DNA of 64,000 bases, taken from Wolbachia endosymbiont (group E) of Neria commutata. Lineage in GTDB: Bacteria; Pseudomonadota; Alphaproteobacteria; Rickettsiales; Anaplasmataceae. Below are positions 29,116 to 38,613 of the stretch, piece after piece; position 1 is the stretch's first letter; every line of letters begins with the position of its first letter. Below the pieces are notes generated by a model. The model was not told the origin of the DNA, did no database searches, and saw only the letters and a program-made list of their open reading frames with translations. Both the position numbers and the translations under genes were made by a program. Location: positions 992,001 through 1,056,000 of the forward strand of contig NZ_OZ034692.1 in NCBI RefSeq assembly GCF_964026735.1. The letters run 5' to 3'.

Positions 29116-30108
29116 ATGAACTATGCTGCACTTGATACATATTTAGAGCCATTACAAGGCATATTTCAAGAAGAAGGCGTAAATGAGATATCAATAAATA
29201 AACCGAAGGAAGTATGGATTGAAAATCGAGGAGAAACAAGATGCGAGCACATAGAAGCATTTGATCTTAATCATTTAAAATCCCTAAGCAGATTGATTGC
29301 ACAAGCAACAGAGCAAAAATTGAGCGAAGAAGCGCCACTACTTTCAGCTACTCTGCCAAATGGTTATCGTATACAAATAGTGTTTCCTCCAGCATGTGAA
29401 TCTGATAAAGTAGTCATATCAATTCGTAAGCCATCTGGCATGCAATTGGCTCTTGATGATTACGAGAAAATGGGGGCTTTTTCTCAAACTGTTACAGAAG
29501 TGACTGATAATCCTGTGGATCATCATCTGAACTCACTACTCAAACAAAAAAAAATAAAAGAGTTCTTAGAATACGCTGTAATAAATAAGAAAAACATTAT
29601 AATTAGTGGTGGAACTTCAACTGGTAAAACCACTTTTACCAATGCTACTTTACGTGTTATTCCAGCTGATGAAAGGATTATCACTGTTGAAGATGCAAGA
29701 GAAATTGTTTTAAATGATCATCCTAATAAAGTTCATTTAATTGCTTCCAAAGGAGGTCAAGGCAGAGCAAAAGTAACGACTCAAGATTTGATAGAAGCGT
29801 GCCTTCGTTTAAGGCCAGATAGGATAATAGTTGGAGAGCTCCGTGGAGCGGAAGCTTTTAGTTTTCTTAGGGCGATAAATACAGGTCATCCTGGGTCAAT
29901 ATCAACTCTTCATGCGGATAGTCCAGCAATGGCTCTTGAACAAATAAAATTGATGGTTATGCAGGCGAATCTTGGCATTCCTCCAGATCAAATAATACCA
30001 TACATTAGAAATGTGATTGATATTGTTATTCAGCTAAAAAGGAGCAGCGGAGGGAAAAGAAATATTTCTGAAATATTATTTACTAGATCTTTAAACGAAA
30101 ATGCTTAA
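29116..30108 (+). CDS. virB11: Type IV secretion ATPase VirB11
   Basis: This 330-residue hexameric traffic ATPase shows Walker A (SGGTSTGKTTFTNA), the Asp box (ITVEDAREIVL), Walker B (RPDRIIVGELRGAEAFSFL) and the His box (NTGHPGSISTLHADS). It energises pilus assembly and substrate transfer at the cytoplasmic face. It begins one base after the virB10 stop, so translation is tightly linked. Confidence 0.97.
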   Translation: MNYAALDTYLEPLQGIFQEEGVNEISINKPKEVWIENRGETRCEHIEAFDLNHLKSLSRLIAQATEQKLSEEAPLLSATLPNGYRIQIVFPPACESDKVVISIRKPSGMQLALDDYEKMGAFSQTVTEVTDNPVDHHLNSLLKQKKIKEFLEYAVINKKNIIISGGTSTGKTTFTNATLRVIPADERIITVEDAREIVLNDHPNKVHLIASKGGQGRAKVTTQDLIEACLRLRPDRIIVGELRGAEAFSFLRAINTGHPGSISTLHADSPAMALEQIKLMVMQANLGIPPDQIIPYIRNVIDIVIQLKRSSGGKRNISEILFTRSLNENA

Positions 30109-30136
30109 ATTTATAAATGGCAAGAAGAAGTAATTT

Positions 30137-32281
30137 ATGAGTCAAGGTAATCATTTACGCAATATTCTAATAGGAGGCGTGGTAGCTTTTAGCGTGCTAG
30201 AATTTTGCTTTTATTTGTCAGGTATATTGTTTTTTCTAGCGGTTGATGGTCCAGATGCTGTGGATTTCAAGGCAATCAACCCTAGCTTGACACCTTTTCC
30301 TCAAGCCCTTTGGCCAACAATTTTCGAGTATATACAGCATTGTTGGCACCGTCCGGAGTTATATAGTCTTGAGCTCAAAATCAAATTAATTGGATCTTCT
30401 GCTATTCCTATATCTATTTTAATAATCATTCTATGGAATTTAAAAGAGAGGGTGATTGAGTGGCGGCCGTTTCAAAAGAAAGAATCACTTCATGGGGATT
30501 CAAAGTGGGCAGCAGAAAAAGATATACGAAAAGCAGGGCTCAGAAGTAAAAGGGGGTTGTTACTTGGTAAGGATAAAAGGGGCTACTTTATTGCAGATGG
30601 ATTTCAGCATGCCTTGCTATTTGCACCTACAGGTTCTGGTAAAGGTGTTGGTTTTGTAATTCCTAATTTATTATTTTGGAATGATTCAGTAATTGTACAT
30701 GACATAAAATTAGAAAACTATGAGTTAACAAGTGGCTGGCGAAAGCAGGAAAAGCAGGAAGTATTTGTGTGGAATCCAGCACAGCCAGACGGAGTAAGCC
30801 ACTGCTATAATCCACTGGATTGGATTAGTGAAAAACCTGGACAGATGGTTGATGATGTGCAAAAAATAGCCAACCTAATCATGCCTGAACAAGATTTTTG
30901 GCAAAATGAAGCAAGAAGCTTATTTGTTGGAGTGGTACTATATCTACTTGCTGCGCCAGAGAAAATTAAGTCTTTTGGTGAAGTTGTGCGTACAATGCGT
31001 AGTGATGATGTGGTTTATAATCTTGCTGTTGTCTTGGACACAATGGGTAAAACAATACACCCTGTGGGATATATGAATATTGCAGCATTTTTGCAAAAAG
31101 CCGACAAAGAAAGGTCTGGTGTTGTATCAACTATGAACTCTTCACTTGAATTGTGGGCAAACCCGTTGATCGATACTGCAACTGCAACAAGTGACTTTAA
31201 TATATTAAATTTTAAAAAGAAAAAAGCCACAGTTTATGTTGGTTTAACTCCTGATAACTTGACTAGACTCAGGCCTTTAATGCAGGTTTTTTACCAGCAA
31301 GCAACTGAATTTTTATGTAGGAAAATACCAGAAAGTGACGAGCCATACGGTGTATTATTTTTGATGGACGAGTTTCCTACACTTGGAAAAATGGAACAAT
31401 TTCAGACAGGTATTGCGTATTTTCGTGGTTATAGAGTTAGGTTATTCCTAATTGTTCAAGATACTGAGCAGCTTAAAGGTATATATGAAGAGTCAGGAAT
31501 GAACTCCTTTTTATCAAACTCAACGTATAGAATAACTTTCGCGGCAAATAACATTGAAACTGCTAATTTAATATCGCAACTAATAGGAAACAAAACTGTA
31601 ACACAAGAATCACTCAATAAACCTAAATTTTTAGATTTAAATCCTGCATCAAGGTCATTACACATTTCTGAGGTACAAAGAGCATTACTATTACCTCAGG
31701 AAATTATCATGCTGCCACGCGATGATCAGATAATTTTAATAGAATCGACTTTTCCAATTAAATCAAAGAAAATTTTGTACTATAGTGATAGCACCTTTAC
31801 AAAAAGACTAATGAAACAAACTTTTGTACCTGTGCAAGAACCATATGATCCAAACAAGGTTATCTCTACTGCTGCTAGGGCAGATCAAGTTGATAATGAG
31901 GACAATAAGGCTATAGAAGGGCCTACCTCTGCTGATTATCCTGCTGAAGCTCAAAATCAGGAAGATGCAGCGCATGATGAATCAGAAGAAGAAATTTTTG
32001 AAGATGAGGACGATGAAGACATTGACGATGATGAGTCTGAAGAAGAAAGTGAAGACGATGACGATGACGATAATGACGACGGATTCGATGACGAGGAAGA
32101 TATTGACGATAATGAGCCTGAAGGAGAGAACAACGACGGGTTCGATGATGAGGAAGGTATTAACGATAATGAGTCTGAAGAAGAGCATGACTACGGATTC
32201 GATGACGAGGAGGACATTGATGACGAGGAAAACGATGATGGATTTGAAGATGGGGATGATGAAGATAGCAATACCAAATAA
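30137..32281 (+). CDS. virD4: Type IV coupling protein VirD4 with acidic repeat tail
   Basis: The 714-residue protein has two N-terminal transmembrane helices and then the TraG/VirD4 ATPase domain: Walker A FAPTGSGKGVGFVIPNLL, Walker B FLMDEFPTLGKM, and LIVQDTEQLKGIYEESG. It selects substrates for the channel. From about residue 610 the tail is almost entirely Asp and Glu, with a repeated unit DGFDDEEDIDDNE (three full copies and a partial one). The tail is probably disordered. It is the last gene of the vir run, and no wspB follows. Confidence 0.96.
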   Translation: MSQGNHLRNILIGGVVAFSVLEFCFYLSGILFFLAVDGPDAVDFKAINPSLTPFPQALWPTIFEYIQHCWHRPELYSLELKIKLIGSSAIPISILIIILWNLKERVIEWRPFQKKESLHGDSKWAAEKDIRKAGLRSKRGLLLGKDKRGYFIADGFQHALLFAPTGSGKGVGFVIPNLLFWNDSVIVHDIKLENYELTSGWRKQEKQEVFVWNPAQPDGVSHCYNPLDWISEKPGQMVDDVQKIANLIMPEQDFWQNEARSLFVGVVLYLLAAPEKIKSFGEVVRTMRSDDVVYNLAVVLDTMGKTIHPVGYMNIAAFLQKADKERSGVVSTMNSSLELWANPLIDTATATSDFNILNFKKKKATVYVGLTPDNLTRLRPLMQVFYQQATEFLCRKIPESDEPYGVLFLMDEFPTLGKMEQFQTGIAYFRGYRVRLFLIVQDTEQLKGIYEESGMNSFLSNSTYRITFAANNIETANLISQLIGNKTVTQESLNKPKFLDLNPASRSLHISEVQRALLLPQEIIMLPRDDQIILIESTFPIKSKKILYYSDSTFTKRLMKQTFVPVQEPYDPNKVISTAARADQVDNEDNKAIEGPTSADYPAEAQNQEDAAHDESEEEIFEDEDDEDIDDDESEEESEDDDDDDNDDGFDDEEDIDDNEPEGENNDGFDDEEGINDNESEEEHDYGFDDEEDIDDEENDDGFEDGDDEDSNTK

Positions 32282-32449
32282 GGCACTGACCTAACCCAGA
32301 AAAAGTGGAGAGGAAGTTAGAACATTTTTGAAGTCAAGTATTTCTAAGAGGTGTGATGTGAAAAATTGTAACCTGCTAAAAGATGAAATTTTTATTTAGT
32401 AATTTGTCTATATTCAGTATCATTTAGAACAGAGTTTGAGTGGATTGAA

Positions 32450-33157
32450 TTGAAGTCTATTTTATTAACAAGGCCTTTATTAGATTCATTGGATACAAGA
32501 GACGCACTGAGAAAGTGCGGATATAAAGTATTTATAGAACCGGCATTTACAATAAGGTACCTGCACCCTGATCTATCTTCGTATGAATTTGATGTGGTGA
32601 TATCTACAAGTAAGAATAGTGTAAAGGCTTTCAGTCACATATGCAAAGTAGATGGACTTTCGATTATTACAGTTGGTAACTCAACTATGCAAATTGCAAA
32701 AGATTTAGGTTTTTCTAACATAATATCAGCCGATAGTAATGTAGATGGTTTGATTGCGTTTATAAAAGCTCATTACTCAAACGAAATTAAGTTTCTATAT
32801 ATAAGAGGACAAGAAGTATCATGTGACTTAAAAAAAAGGCTATCTGATGAAAATTTTAATGTAAGAGAGGTTGTACTCTATAAGACAATTATAAAAAGAA
32901 GCCTAACTAACAGATGTAAAAATTTGCTGCTTGATGGTAAAATTGATAGCGTGGCTTTTTTTTCCGCACAGACAGCACGAATATTCTGTTCCTTGGTCTT
33001 AAAAAGTGGGCTATCTCACGTAACGAACAACATAATTGCATATACTATGAGTAAGCACATCACTGATAGTTTAAAATCGATCAAATGGAAAAAAATTATA
33101 TCATCCAAGTTACCTACTCAAGAGAGTTTAGTTGATATAATTCATAAGGATTCTTGA
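32450..33157 (+). CDS. hemD: Uroporphyrinogen-III synthase
   Basis: A 235-residue protein of the poorly conserved HemD family, which closes hydroxymethylbilane in heme synthesis. Supporting blocks are ILLTRPLLDSLDT at the N-terminus, FDVVISTSKNSVKAF, IITVGNSTMQIAKDLGF and KFLYIRGQEVSCDLKKRL. The later block DSVAFFSAQTARIF has the Ser/Thr-rich turn typical of the second lobe. The start is TTG 32450 (coding KSILLTRP). Its TGA overlaps the next ATG by one base. Confidence 0.85.
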   Translation: MKSILLTRPLLDSLDTRDALRKCGYKVFIEPAFTIRYLHPDLSSYEFDVVISTSKNSVKAFSHICKVDGLSIITVGNSTMQIAKDLGFSNIISADSNVDGLIAFIKAHYSNEIKFLYIRGQEVSCDLKKRLSDENFNVREVVLYKTIIKRSLTNRCKNLLLDGKIDSVAFFSAQTARIFCSLVLKSGLSHVTNNIIAYTMSKHITDSLKSIKWKKIISSKLPTQESLVDIIHKDS

Positions 33158-33948
33158 TGCTAAAGATTGCAACTTGGAACGTAAATTCTATACGCAAAAG
33201 AGCCGCCCAGCTTCGTAGCTTTATAGTTGATAATCAGATAGACATAATTTTATTGCAAGAGATAAAATGCACGGAAGAGCAATTTCCTTATGCAGAGATA
33301 GAGGAATTAAAATATGAATATGCCATCTATGGACAAGTTGCAAGAAATGGTGTTTGTATATTATCCAGATACCCAATACTAGAAAAATTTAAGATTGACA
33401 TTGTAGAAGGCTATCACGAAGCACGTTACATAGAATGCATAATAAAGCATAACAGCCAGAATATAAGAGTAGGAAGTGTGTACGTTCCAAATGGTCAAAG
33501 CCCAGACTCTCATGCATTTGAGTATAAACTTAAGTTTCTTGATAGTCTCTATACTCGGATGAGTGATTTGTTAAAAAATGAAGAGTTAACTATTATAGCT
33601 GGTGATTACAACGTTGCACCGGATGAAATTGACGTCTTTGATCCAAGTTTACTGAATAATCAAGTGTGCTTTCATATTAAAGAACGTGAGAAGTTAAGAG
33701 CAATCTTGAATCTCGGCTTTAAAGACGCATTTAGAATGTCCCATCCAAATTTACAACAATTTAGTTGGTGGAATTATCAAGGTAATTCATTGAGAAATAA
33801 TCAAGGAATGAGAATAGATCATATGCTTCTATCACCACAAGCTGTGGATCAATTAGAAATGTGCTACATAGATGATAGGTTGCGCAAATTAGAAAACCCG
33901 TCTGATCATACCCCTATTGTGTATATTATAAAACAACCGTTTTCATAA
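33157..33948 (+). CDS. xth: Exodeoxyribonuclease III (AP endonuclease)
   Basis: The 263-residue DNA-repair nuclease has the full EEP fold: LKIATWNVNSIRKRAAQL, ILLQEIKCTEEQFP (metal glutamate), YVPNGQSPDS, IIAGDYNVAPDEIDVFDP, MRIDHMLLSP and PSDHTPIVYII (catalytic Asp-His). ATG 33157 overlaps the hemD stop (TGATG), so the two are an operon. Length is normal for the family. Confidence 0.95.
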   Translation: MLKIATWNVNSIRKRAAQLRSFIVDNQIDIILLQEIKCTEEQFPYAEIEELKYEYAIYGQVARNGVCILSRYPILEKFKIDIVEGYHEARYIECIIKHNSQNIRVGSVYVPNGQSPDSHAFEYKLKFLDSLYTRMSDLLKNEELTIIAGDYNVAPDEIDVFDPSLLNNQVCFHIKEREKLRAILNLGFKDAFRMSHPNLQQFSWWNYQGNSLRNNQGMRIDHMLLSPQAVDQLEMCYIDDRLRKLENPSDHTPIVYIIKQPFS

Positions 33949-33989
33949 GTATGATGGTATGATATAACTGGAATAAGTAAGATTTCTCG

Positions 33990-34055
33990 ACATCATACCG
34001 CGATTTATTCGCTGTATCTTAGCGTAGATCCTGCTAACAAGCAGCGGGATGACGG
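33990..34055. repeat. Wolbachia-type palindromic element, double hairpin, full length
   Basis: CATACCGCGATTTATTCGCT-GTATC forms hairpin 1 with one mismatch, and CCTGCTAACAAGCAGCGGGA forms hairpin 2. It is the best-preserved double-hairpin copy in the window; the copy at 1612 is similar. It lies in the spacer after xth. Confidence 0.75.
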
Positions 34056-34081
34056 TGTTATTAGTCGGTACTGAGTTAGCT

Positions 34082-34112
34082 ATATATGAGAAGTTACCAT
34101 CAAGGGAGGAGT
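34082..34112. repeat. 31-bp repeat, inverted copy at 37763-37793
   Basis: ATATATGAGAAGTTACCATC followed by AAGGGAGGAGT matches the reverse complement of 37763-37793 at 29 of 31 positions. The pair flanks a block of three genes (34249-37621). The rest of this 300-bp spacer (33949-34248) holds only the palindromic element above. The identity of the repeat is unknown. Confidence 0.6.
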
Positions 34113-34248
34113 ATGGGTATACCAAAACAACAGAGGCAGGGCATAGCAAATTGGTAATTTCTCCATTTTTTTATTGATTCATGGTTAAACTACCACTTTT
34201 TCCTACTTTTTCCTCATCTTATTCATAACTGCATTTTGTTCACAGAGC

Positions 34249-34743
34249 CTACAATATATCCGAATTCATTGCTGAATATGGTTCTTTATCTGTTTCACAA
34301 CTTGTCTGATCACAAGTGTGATTAGTAAAGTCATCAGCTGGTGCATAATGCTCCAGTGTACTTGTAAGACATTCACTGAATACTCTTTCACCATATTCTG
34401 TAATTGATAACATATGATCTCTTCCTATTATTGAAGGAATAAAGCCATCAGTCCTGCTGCCGCGAGTAATAACAAAATGTCCATCCTCGCCTAATTCTAC
34501 TGAAAGATTATGAGGATTACGATAGGTGTATGAAGGATTACTGCCACCAGTTAAATCTTCCTTCCATAAGATACCTTTATAAATAGATTCTCGATAATGT
34601 ATATACTCTGGATGGACAGTACCAATTATAGCTTCGTCTGAAATTATTAATAATGCAAAAGTCTTCTCGACGATTCCTGACTTATTATAAAAAATACCTA
34701 ATGGATGCTCTCCCTTTTTAAATTTATATGTTCTTTCAGTCAT
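34249..34743 (-). CDS. Hypothetical protein
   Basis: A protein of about 164 residues from ATG 34743 (MTERTYKFKKGEHPLG), chosen because TAGGA lies just upstream; an ATG at 34794 would add 17 residues. It looks globular and beta-rich (AIIGTVHPEYIHYRESIY; DGHFVITRGSRTDGF). The C-terminal ~40 residues are polar, with HTCDQTSCETDKEP. No family is recognised and there is no signal peptide. It is divergent from the ABC permease gene and may be Wolbachia-specific. Confidence 0.6.
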   Translation of the reverse strand: MTERTYKFKKGEHPLGIFYNKSGIVEKTFALLIISDEAIIGTVHPEYIHYRESIYKGILWKEDLTGGSNPSYTYRNPHNLSVELGEDGHFVITRGSRTDGFIPSIIGRDHMLSITEYGERVFSECLTSTLEHYAPADDFTNHTCDQTSCETDKEPYSAMNSDIL

Positions 34744-34962
34744 ACATATTCCTATATTTATTAATATATTAGCAATATAGTGTATTTTTAACATAAAAAA
34801 ATAGTAAATTTATTACTTTTATTAAAAATTTTAATCTTCGTGTGAACTAAAAAGCAGCGCGTGAAACCGATCAGATAGTGGGCATTAATCAATAGCGCAT
34901 AATTTCTGGATATCTTAAGTGTTTACATATAACATTTTGATATTAACTATAGAGTTCAATTA

Positions 34963-36561
34963 ATGTTTTTAAGAATATTTAAAAATGTATTCTTATTTTT
35001 AGTAAGTATATTATTCATCTGCCCAATATTATCGTTAATATCGATTTTATTTACAGATTCAGCAAATTCTGATTGGGTAATTAGTACACTTTTTCCTGAG
35101 TATATACTGAATACGTTAATTTTGATGATAGGAGTGGGAGGCATATCGTTTATATTTGGAGTAATTCCAGCATGGCTCACCACATTTTTTTCGTTTCCTG
35201 GTCGCAGAATTTTTGAGATAGCTTTATTTTTTCCTATCTCGATTCCAGGATATATAATATCGTTCGTTTACGTAAATACTCTTGAGTTTTCAGGTCCAGT
35301 ACAAAGTTGCTTAAGAGAGTTTTTCCAGTGGAGTAAAGGCGATTATTGGTTTCCAGAAATAAAGTCACTAAGTGGTGGAATATTAGTAATGGGGTTTAGT
35401 TTATACCCATACGTTTATATATTAGTTCGCTCAAATCTTAAGAATGTTAGCAACTCGGTTACCATTGCATCAACGCTTGGCTTTTCATCATTACGCAGTT
35501 TATTTTGTATCATAATACCATCTATACGCCCGTCAATTATAGCCGGATTGTCCTTAGTTCTCATGGAAGTAATCACGGATTTTGGCACACCACAGTTTCT
35601 TGCTATTGATACTTTTACAACAGGAATATATCGTACGTGGTTTTTACTGCATGACAAATATTCAACTACTATTCTTGCAGTTGGGGAATTGATTTTCGTT
35701 GCGGTGTTAATAGCTCTTGAGAAAAGACTGCAAAAAAAAGGAATATCCTATTCATCAATCAACACTAATTCAGACTATTATAGCAAATGTAGTATAAGTG
35801 GCACTATACCATTAATCCTTACTTATGTTATGTGTATATTACCAATACTAATAGGTTTCATCTTGCCAATTATTCCGCTCATATATTGGAGCATAGAAAA
35901 GGGATTTTTCATATACGACGCAAGGTTCTATAATATAATAGCAAATAGTGTAAGTTTATCATTTATCACTGCATTAATTTCAATTAGCATTGCAATAATA
36001 ATTGGATACACGGCCCGCAAAAATAAGGTAATCAGCAACATAGCACGCCTAATTTCTCTGGGCTATGCAATTCCAAATGCAATTATTGCAATCAGCATAA
36101 TAATATTTTTAAGCAAAATATCCTCTTTCGTTACTGAGTATATTGTAGAAATCAGCCTAGTTGGAACCATTAGTGCCTTGATTTATTCATATCTATTCCG
36201 TTTTTTTGCCATATCATTTAAAGCAGTAGAGTCTGGACTCAAAAAAACTCCAGATGAAATTGAATGGACTGCATATACTATGGGTCATGGTCCTATTTCC
36301 ACATGCCTGAATATTCATATCCCTCTCATCAAGAAAAGCATACTGTCAGGATTCTTGCTTGTATTTATGGATACCATAAAGGAACTTACAGCAACATTAA
36401 TCATAAGGCCATTTAATTTTGAAACTATATCAACCAGGATATATGAGCTTGTAAGTGATGAGCGTTACAGAGAAGCAGCACCATTTTCGCTAATAATAGT
36501 CGCAATAGGTTTGATTTCCACAATCGTACTCTTTAAACTTGATGATGAAAGAAAAAAATAA
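34963..36561 (+). CDS. Iron(III)-type ABC transporter permease, two fused permease domains
   Basis: The 532-residue protein has about twelve transmembrane segments and two copies of the binding-protein-dependent permease loop. One is near SNSVTIASTLGFSSLRSLFCIIIPSIRPSI, the other near EWTAYTMGHGPISTCLNIHIPLIKKS, each with the EAA-type glycine. This duplicated layout is typical of FbpB/AfuB/SfuB ferric permeases. The binding protein and ATPase are not in the window, so substrate is inferred from family only. Confidence 0.88.
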   Translation: MFLRIFKNVFLFLVSILFICPILSLISILFTDSANSDWVISTLFPEYILNTLILMIGVGGISFIFGVIPAWLTTFFSFPGRRIFEIALFFPISIPGYIISFVYVNTLEFSGPVQSCLREFFQWSKGDYWFPEIKSLSGGILVMGFSLYPYVYILVRSNLKNVSNSVTIASTLGFSSLRSLFCIIIPSIRPSIIAGLSLVLMEVITDFGTPQFLAIDTFTTGIYRTWFLLHDKYSTTILAVGELIFVAVLIALEKRLQKKGISYSSINTNSDYYSKCSISGTIPLILTYVMCILPILIGFILPIIPLIYWSIEKGFFIYDARFYNIIANSVSLSFITALISISIAIIIGYTARKNKVISNIARLISLGYAIPNAIIAISIIIFLSKISSFVTEYIVEISLVGTISALIYSYLFRFFAISFKAVESGLKKTPDEIEWTAYTMGHGPISTCLNIHIPLIKKSILSGFLLVFMDTIKELTATLIIRPFNFETISTRIYELVSDERYREAAPFSLIIVAIGLISTIVLFKLDDERKK

Positions 36562-36676
36562 ACTTTAAAATAGTTACCTAGCAATTTCATTTTTAAATTT
36601 TTATTAAAAAATTAATTGAAATATTTAATTATACATCTTATATTAAAATATTAATAATTAGCTTTAAGGTAAAAAT

Positions 36677-37621
36677 ATGCAAGATATGAAAAATATGAAA
36701 ATTTTTTTTTTAATAGGGGATGAGGAAGAAGAATTAAATTTTTTAATGGAGGAAGAGGAAGAATTAATTGAAGAGTTACGTGCCGCAATACGTGAAAATA
36801 AAAATCTTAGTTCAATATTAAACAACACACGGTATAAAGAGCATGGGAGAGATTCTTGGTTAGGAACTATGATGTTTTATGCTATTGCATACAATAGAGA
36901 AAAACATACTCAATCAATTTTGGAGCATATACGAAAACAAAAATCGCAGAATGATTTTTATAGTGAGTTGACAAGGAAGTTGTTTGAGCTTTGCAATCAA
37001 TATAGAGAGCATGCTATAACAGTAACAGCTTTTGCCAAAAAACACGATATTCTTAAGGACTTACTTAAAGATCTTCCAGATAAAAGAATCCAAGCAAAAT
37101 TATTAGAGAAAGATAGCAATGGTGAATATGTGCATAGTGATGGTGTCATAGTAGATACTTTAAGTCAAAAACATGTACAGAGAAAGCTTGAACATGTTTA
37201 TAGGAGTGAAGGTTTTAAACAACTGATATCTACGGTTTCTTCTGGCTATATTCTAATGGCTGTTGCTTTGGGAGTTTTTCACTACTTTACTGTTGATAAA
37301 TTGAGTCCAACTTATCAGCAGGAGCAAACGACTTTCGTTTTGGCATCTTTATTAACTATTTTTGCGCTTATAGTCGGATATGTCTTGTTTACTGGAATAC
37401 CAAGCTACGTTTCTAATAGTTCTCTTCAGAAAGAGTGTGACAAGACTGTTACAAAACTTGAAGAACAATCCAAGAATCAGCAAAGCTCGCAACCACAAGA
37501 TACCGCTTCTACTAAGAAACAAGAGGTTCGAGAAAATGAGCCTGAAAGTATACAATCATTATCAGATAGTAGTGTGACAGGAATAGCTGGACCTCAGACG
37601 GATGCAGGTATTACTACTTGA
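36677..37621 (+). CDS. Hypothetical membrane protein
   Basis: A 314-residue product. It begins with an acidic helix (EEEELNFLMEEEEELIEEL) and continues with a helical soluble region that may hold degenerate ankyrin repeats (TAFAKKHDILKDLLKDL). Two transmembrane helices follow (YILMAVALGVFHYF; TFVLASLLTIFALIVGYVLF, about residues 198-246), then a polar, probably disordered tail. AAGG lies upstream of ATG 36677. No function can be assigned; the shape fits a Wolbachia surface or membrane-linked accessory protein. Confidence 0.65.
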   Translation: MQDMKNMKIFFLIGDEEEELNFLMEEEEELIEELRAAIRENKNLSSILNNTRYKEHGRDSWLGTMMFYAIAYNREKHTQSILEHIRKQKSQNDFYSELTRKLFELCNQYREHAITVTAFAKKHDILKDLLKDLPDKRIQAKLLEKDSNGEYVHSDGVIVDTLSQKHVQRKLEHVYRSEGFKQLISTVSSGYILMAVALGVFHYFTVDKLSPTYQQEQTTFVLASLLTIFALIVGYVLFTGIPSYVSNSSLQKECDKTVTKLEEQSKNQQSSQPQDTASTKKQEVRENEPESIQSLSDSSVTGIAGPQTDAGITT

Positions 37622-37762
37622 AGAGGTGGTAAGAGGCCCCAACAAAGTTACTCCTATCTTATGGATAGTCTATTGTAAGAGTTTGGTGGTCATGGATAGG
37701 TATGCAGCTTAAAATTATTTTCTTAGCAAAGCAGATTTTTTGGGCATATCCATGTAACCAGA

Positions 37763-37793
37763 ACTCCTCCTTCGATGGTAACTTCTCATATAT
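37763..37793. repeat. 31-bp repeat, inverted copy at 34082-34112
   Basis: This is the partner of the repeat at 34082 in opposite orientation (29 of 31 matches). It lies between a hypothetical membrane protein and tmk. Nothing else is recognised in the 243-bp spacer. Confidence 0.6.
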
Positions 37794-37864
37794 TATACTC
37801 TGGGAGTGTACATCTTATACCAAGTTCCATTAGTGAGCAAACAAGATGTTTTTGGAATTCACCC

Positions 37865-38494
37865 TTATTTTTTTGGCTTTTCTGTGGAATAATGTAGTAA
37901 TTTTCGAGTGATCTCATTAATAATGCCAACGTGCACCTGATTATCGTTTTTTGTTTCAATTTTAGTGAGGAAATAGCATCTATCAGATTCCTTTGTAGCT
38001 ATTTCTTGAAACCCTTTTCTAACTTTATTATAAAAATTCACATCCATTTCTTCATATTTGTTTTTATTTTGTGCTCTACTTAGTGCAATATCAACATCAA
38101 TATCTAAAATGAATGTAACATCTGGGCGTTTAATTTCCAATAGCTTGTGCAATTTTCTTATTAGCTCCAAGTCAACACCAAGTCCATATCCTTGATATGC
38201 AATTGTTGAGTCAATAAAACGGTCGCATATCACTATTTTTCCTTCTGCGAGAGCGGGCAATATTAATTTTTTCATATGCTCATATCTCATGGAAATAAGC
38301 AATAGGAGTTCAGAAATAGGATCAATATTATTTGTCAGTAATACTTCTCTTATTTTTTCTGCAAAATCAGTGCCTCCTGGTTCTCGAGTTAGCACTACGT
38401 TATCTTCTCCACGCATTTGTTTAAAATGATCTGCAAGTAGCTTGGACTGTGTCGTTTTACCGGAACCATCTATCCCTTCAAAAGTTATGAACAT
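37865..38494 (-). CDS. tmk: Thymidylate kinase
   Basis: The 209-residue kinase phosphorylates dTMP. The P-loop is EGIDGSGKTTQSKLLAD. The DR(Y/F) motif is seen in VICDRFIDSTIAYQGYG, and the dTMP-binding arginine in TREPGGTDFAEKIR. The LID region is short and lacks the arginine-rich insert, as expected for type I. Length and order are normal for the family. It stands alone on the minus strand. Confidence 0.96.
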   Translation of the reverse strand: MFITFEGIDGSGKTTQSKLLADHFKQMRGEDNVVLTREPGGTDFAEKIREVLLTNNIDPISELLLLISMRYEHMKKLILPALAEGKIVICDRFIDSTIAYQGYGLGVDLELIRKLHKLLEIKRPDVTFILDIDVDIALSRAQNKNKYEEMDVNFYNKVRKGFQEIATKESDRCYFLTKIETKNDNQVHVGIINEITRKLLHYSTEKPKK

Positions 38495-38613
38495 AAGCTT
38501 TATAATTATTAAGGCAAAAAAGGAATGTACAAATAGTATACATAGAAACCGTTTGACACCAAAATAATAAAACCATAGATTATATATAATGTAGTAATAC
38601 TTTATATAGGCTC

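Noticed and set aside
31965..32294. Met/Lys/Thr-rich frame on the plus strand overlapping the virD4 tail
   Set aside because: It is the out-of-frame shadow of the Asp/Glu repeat codons in virD4.
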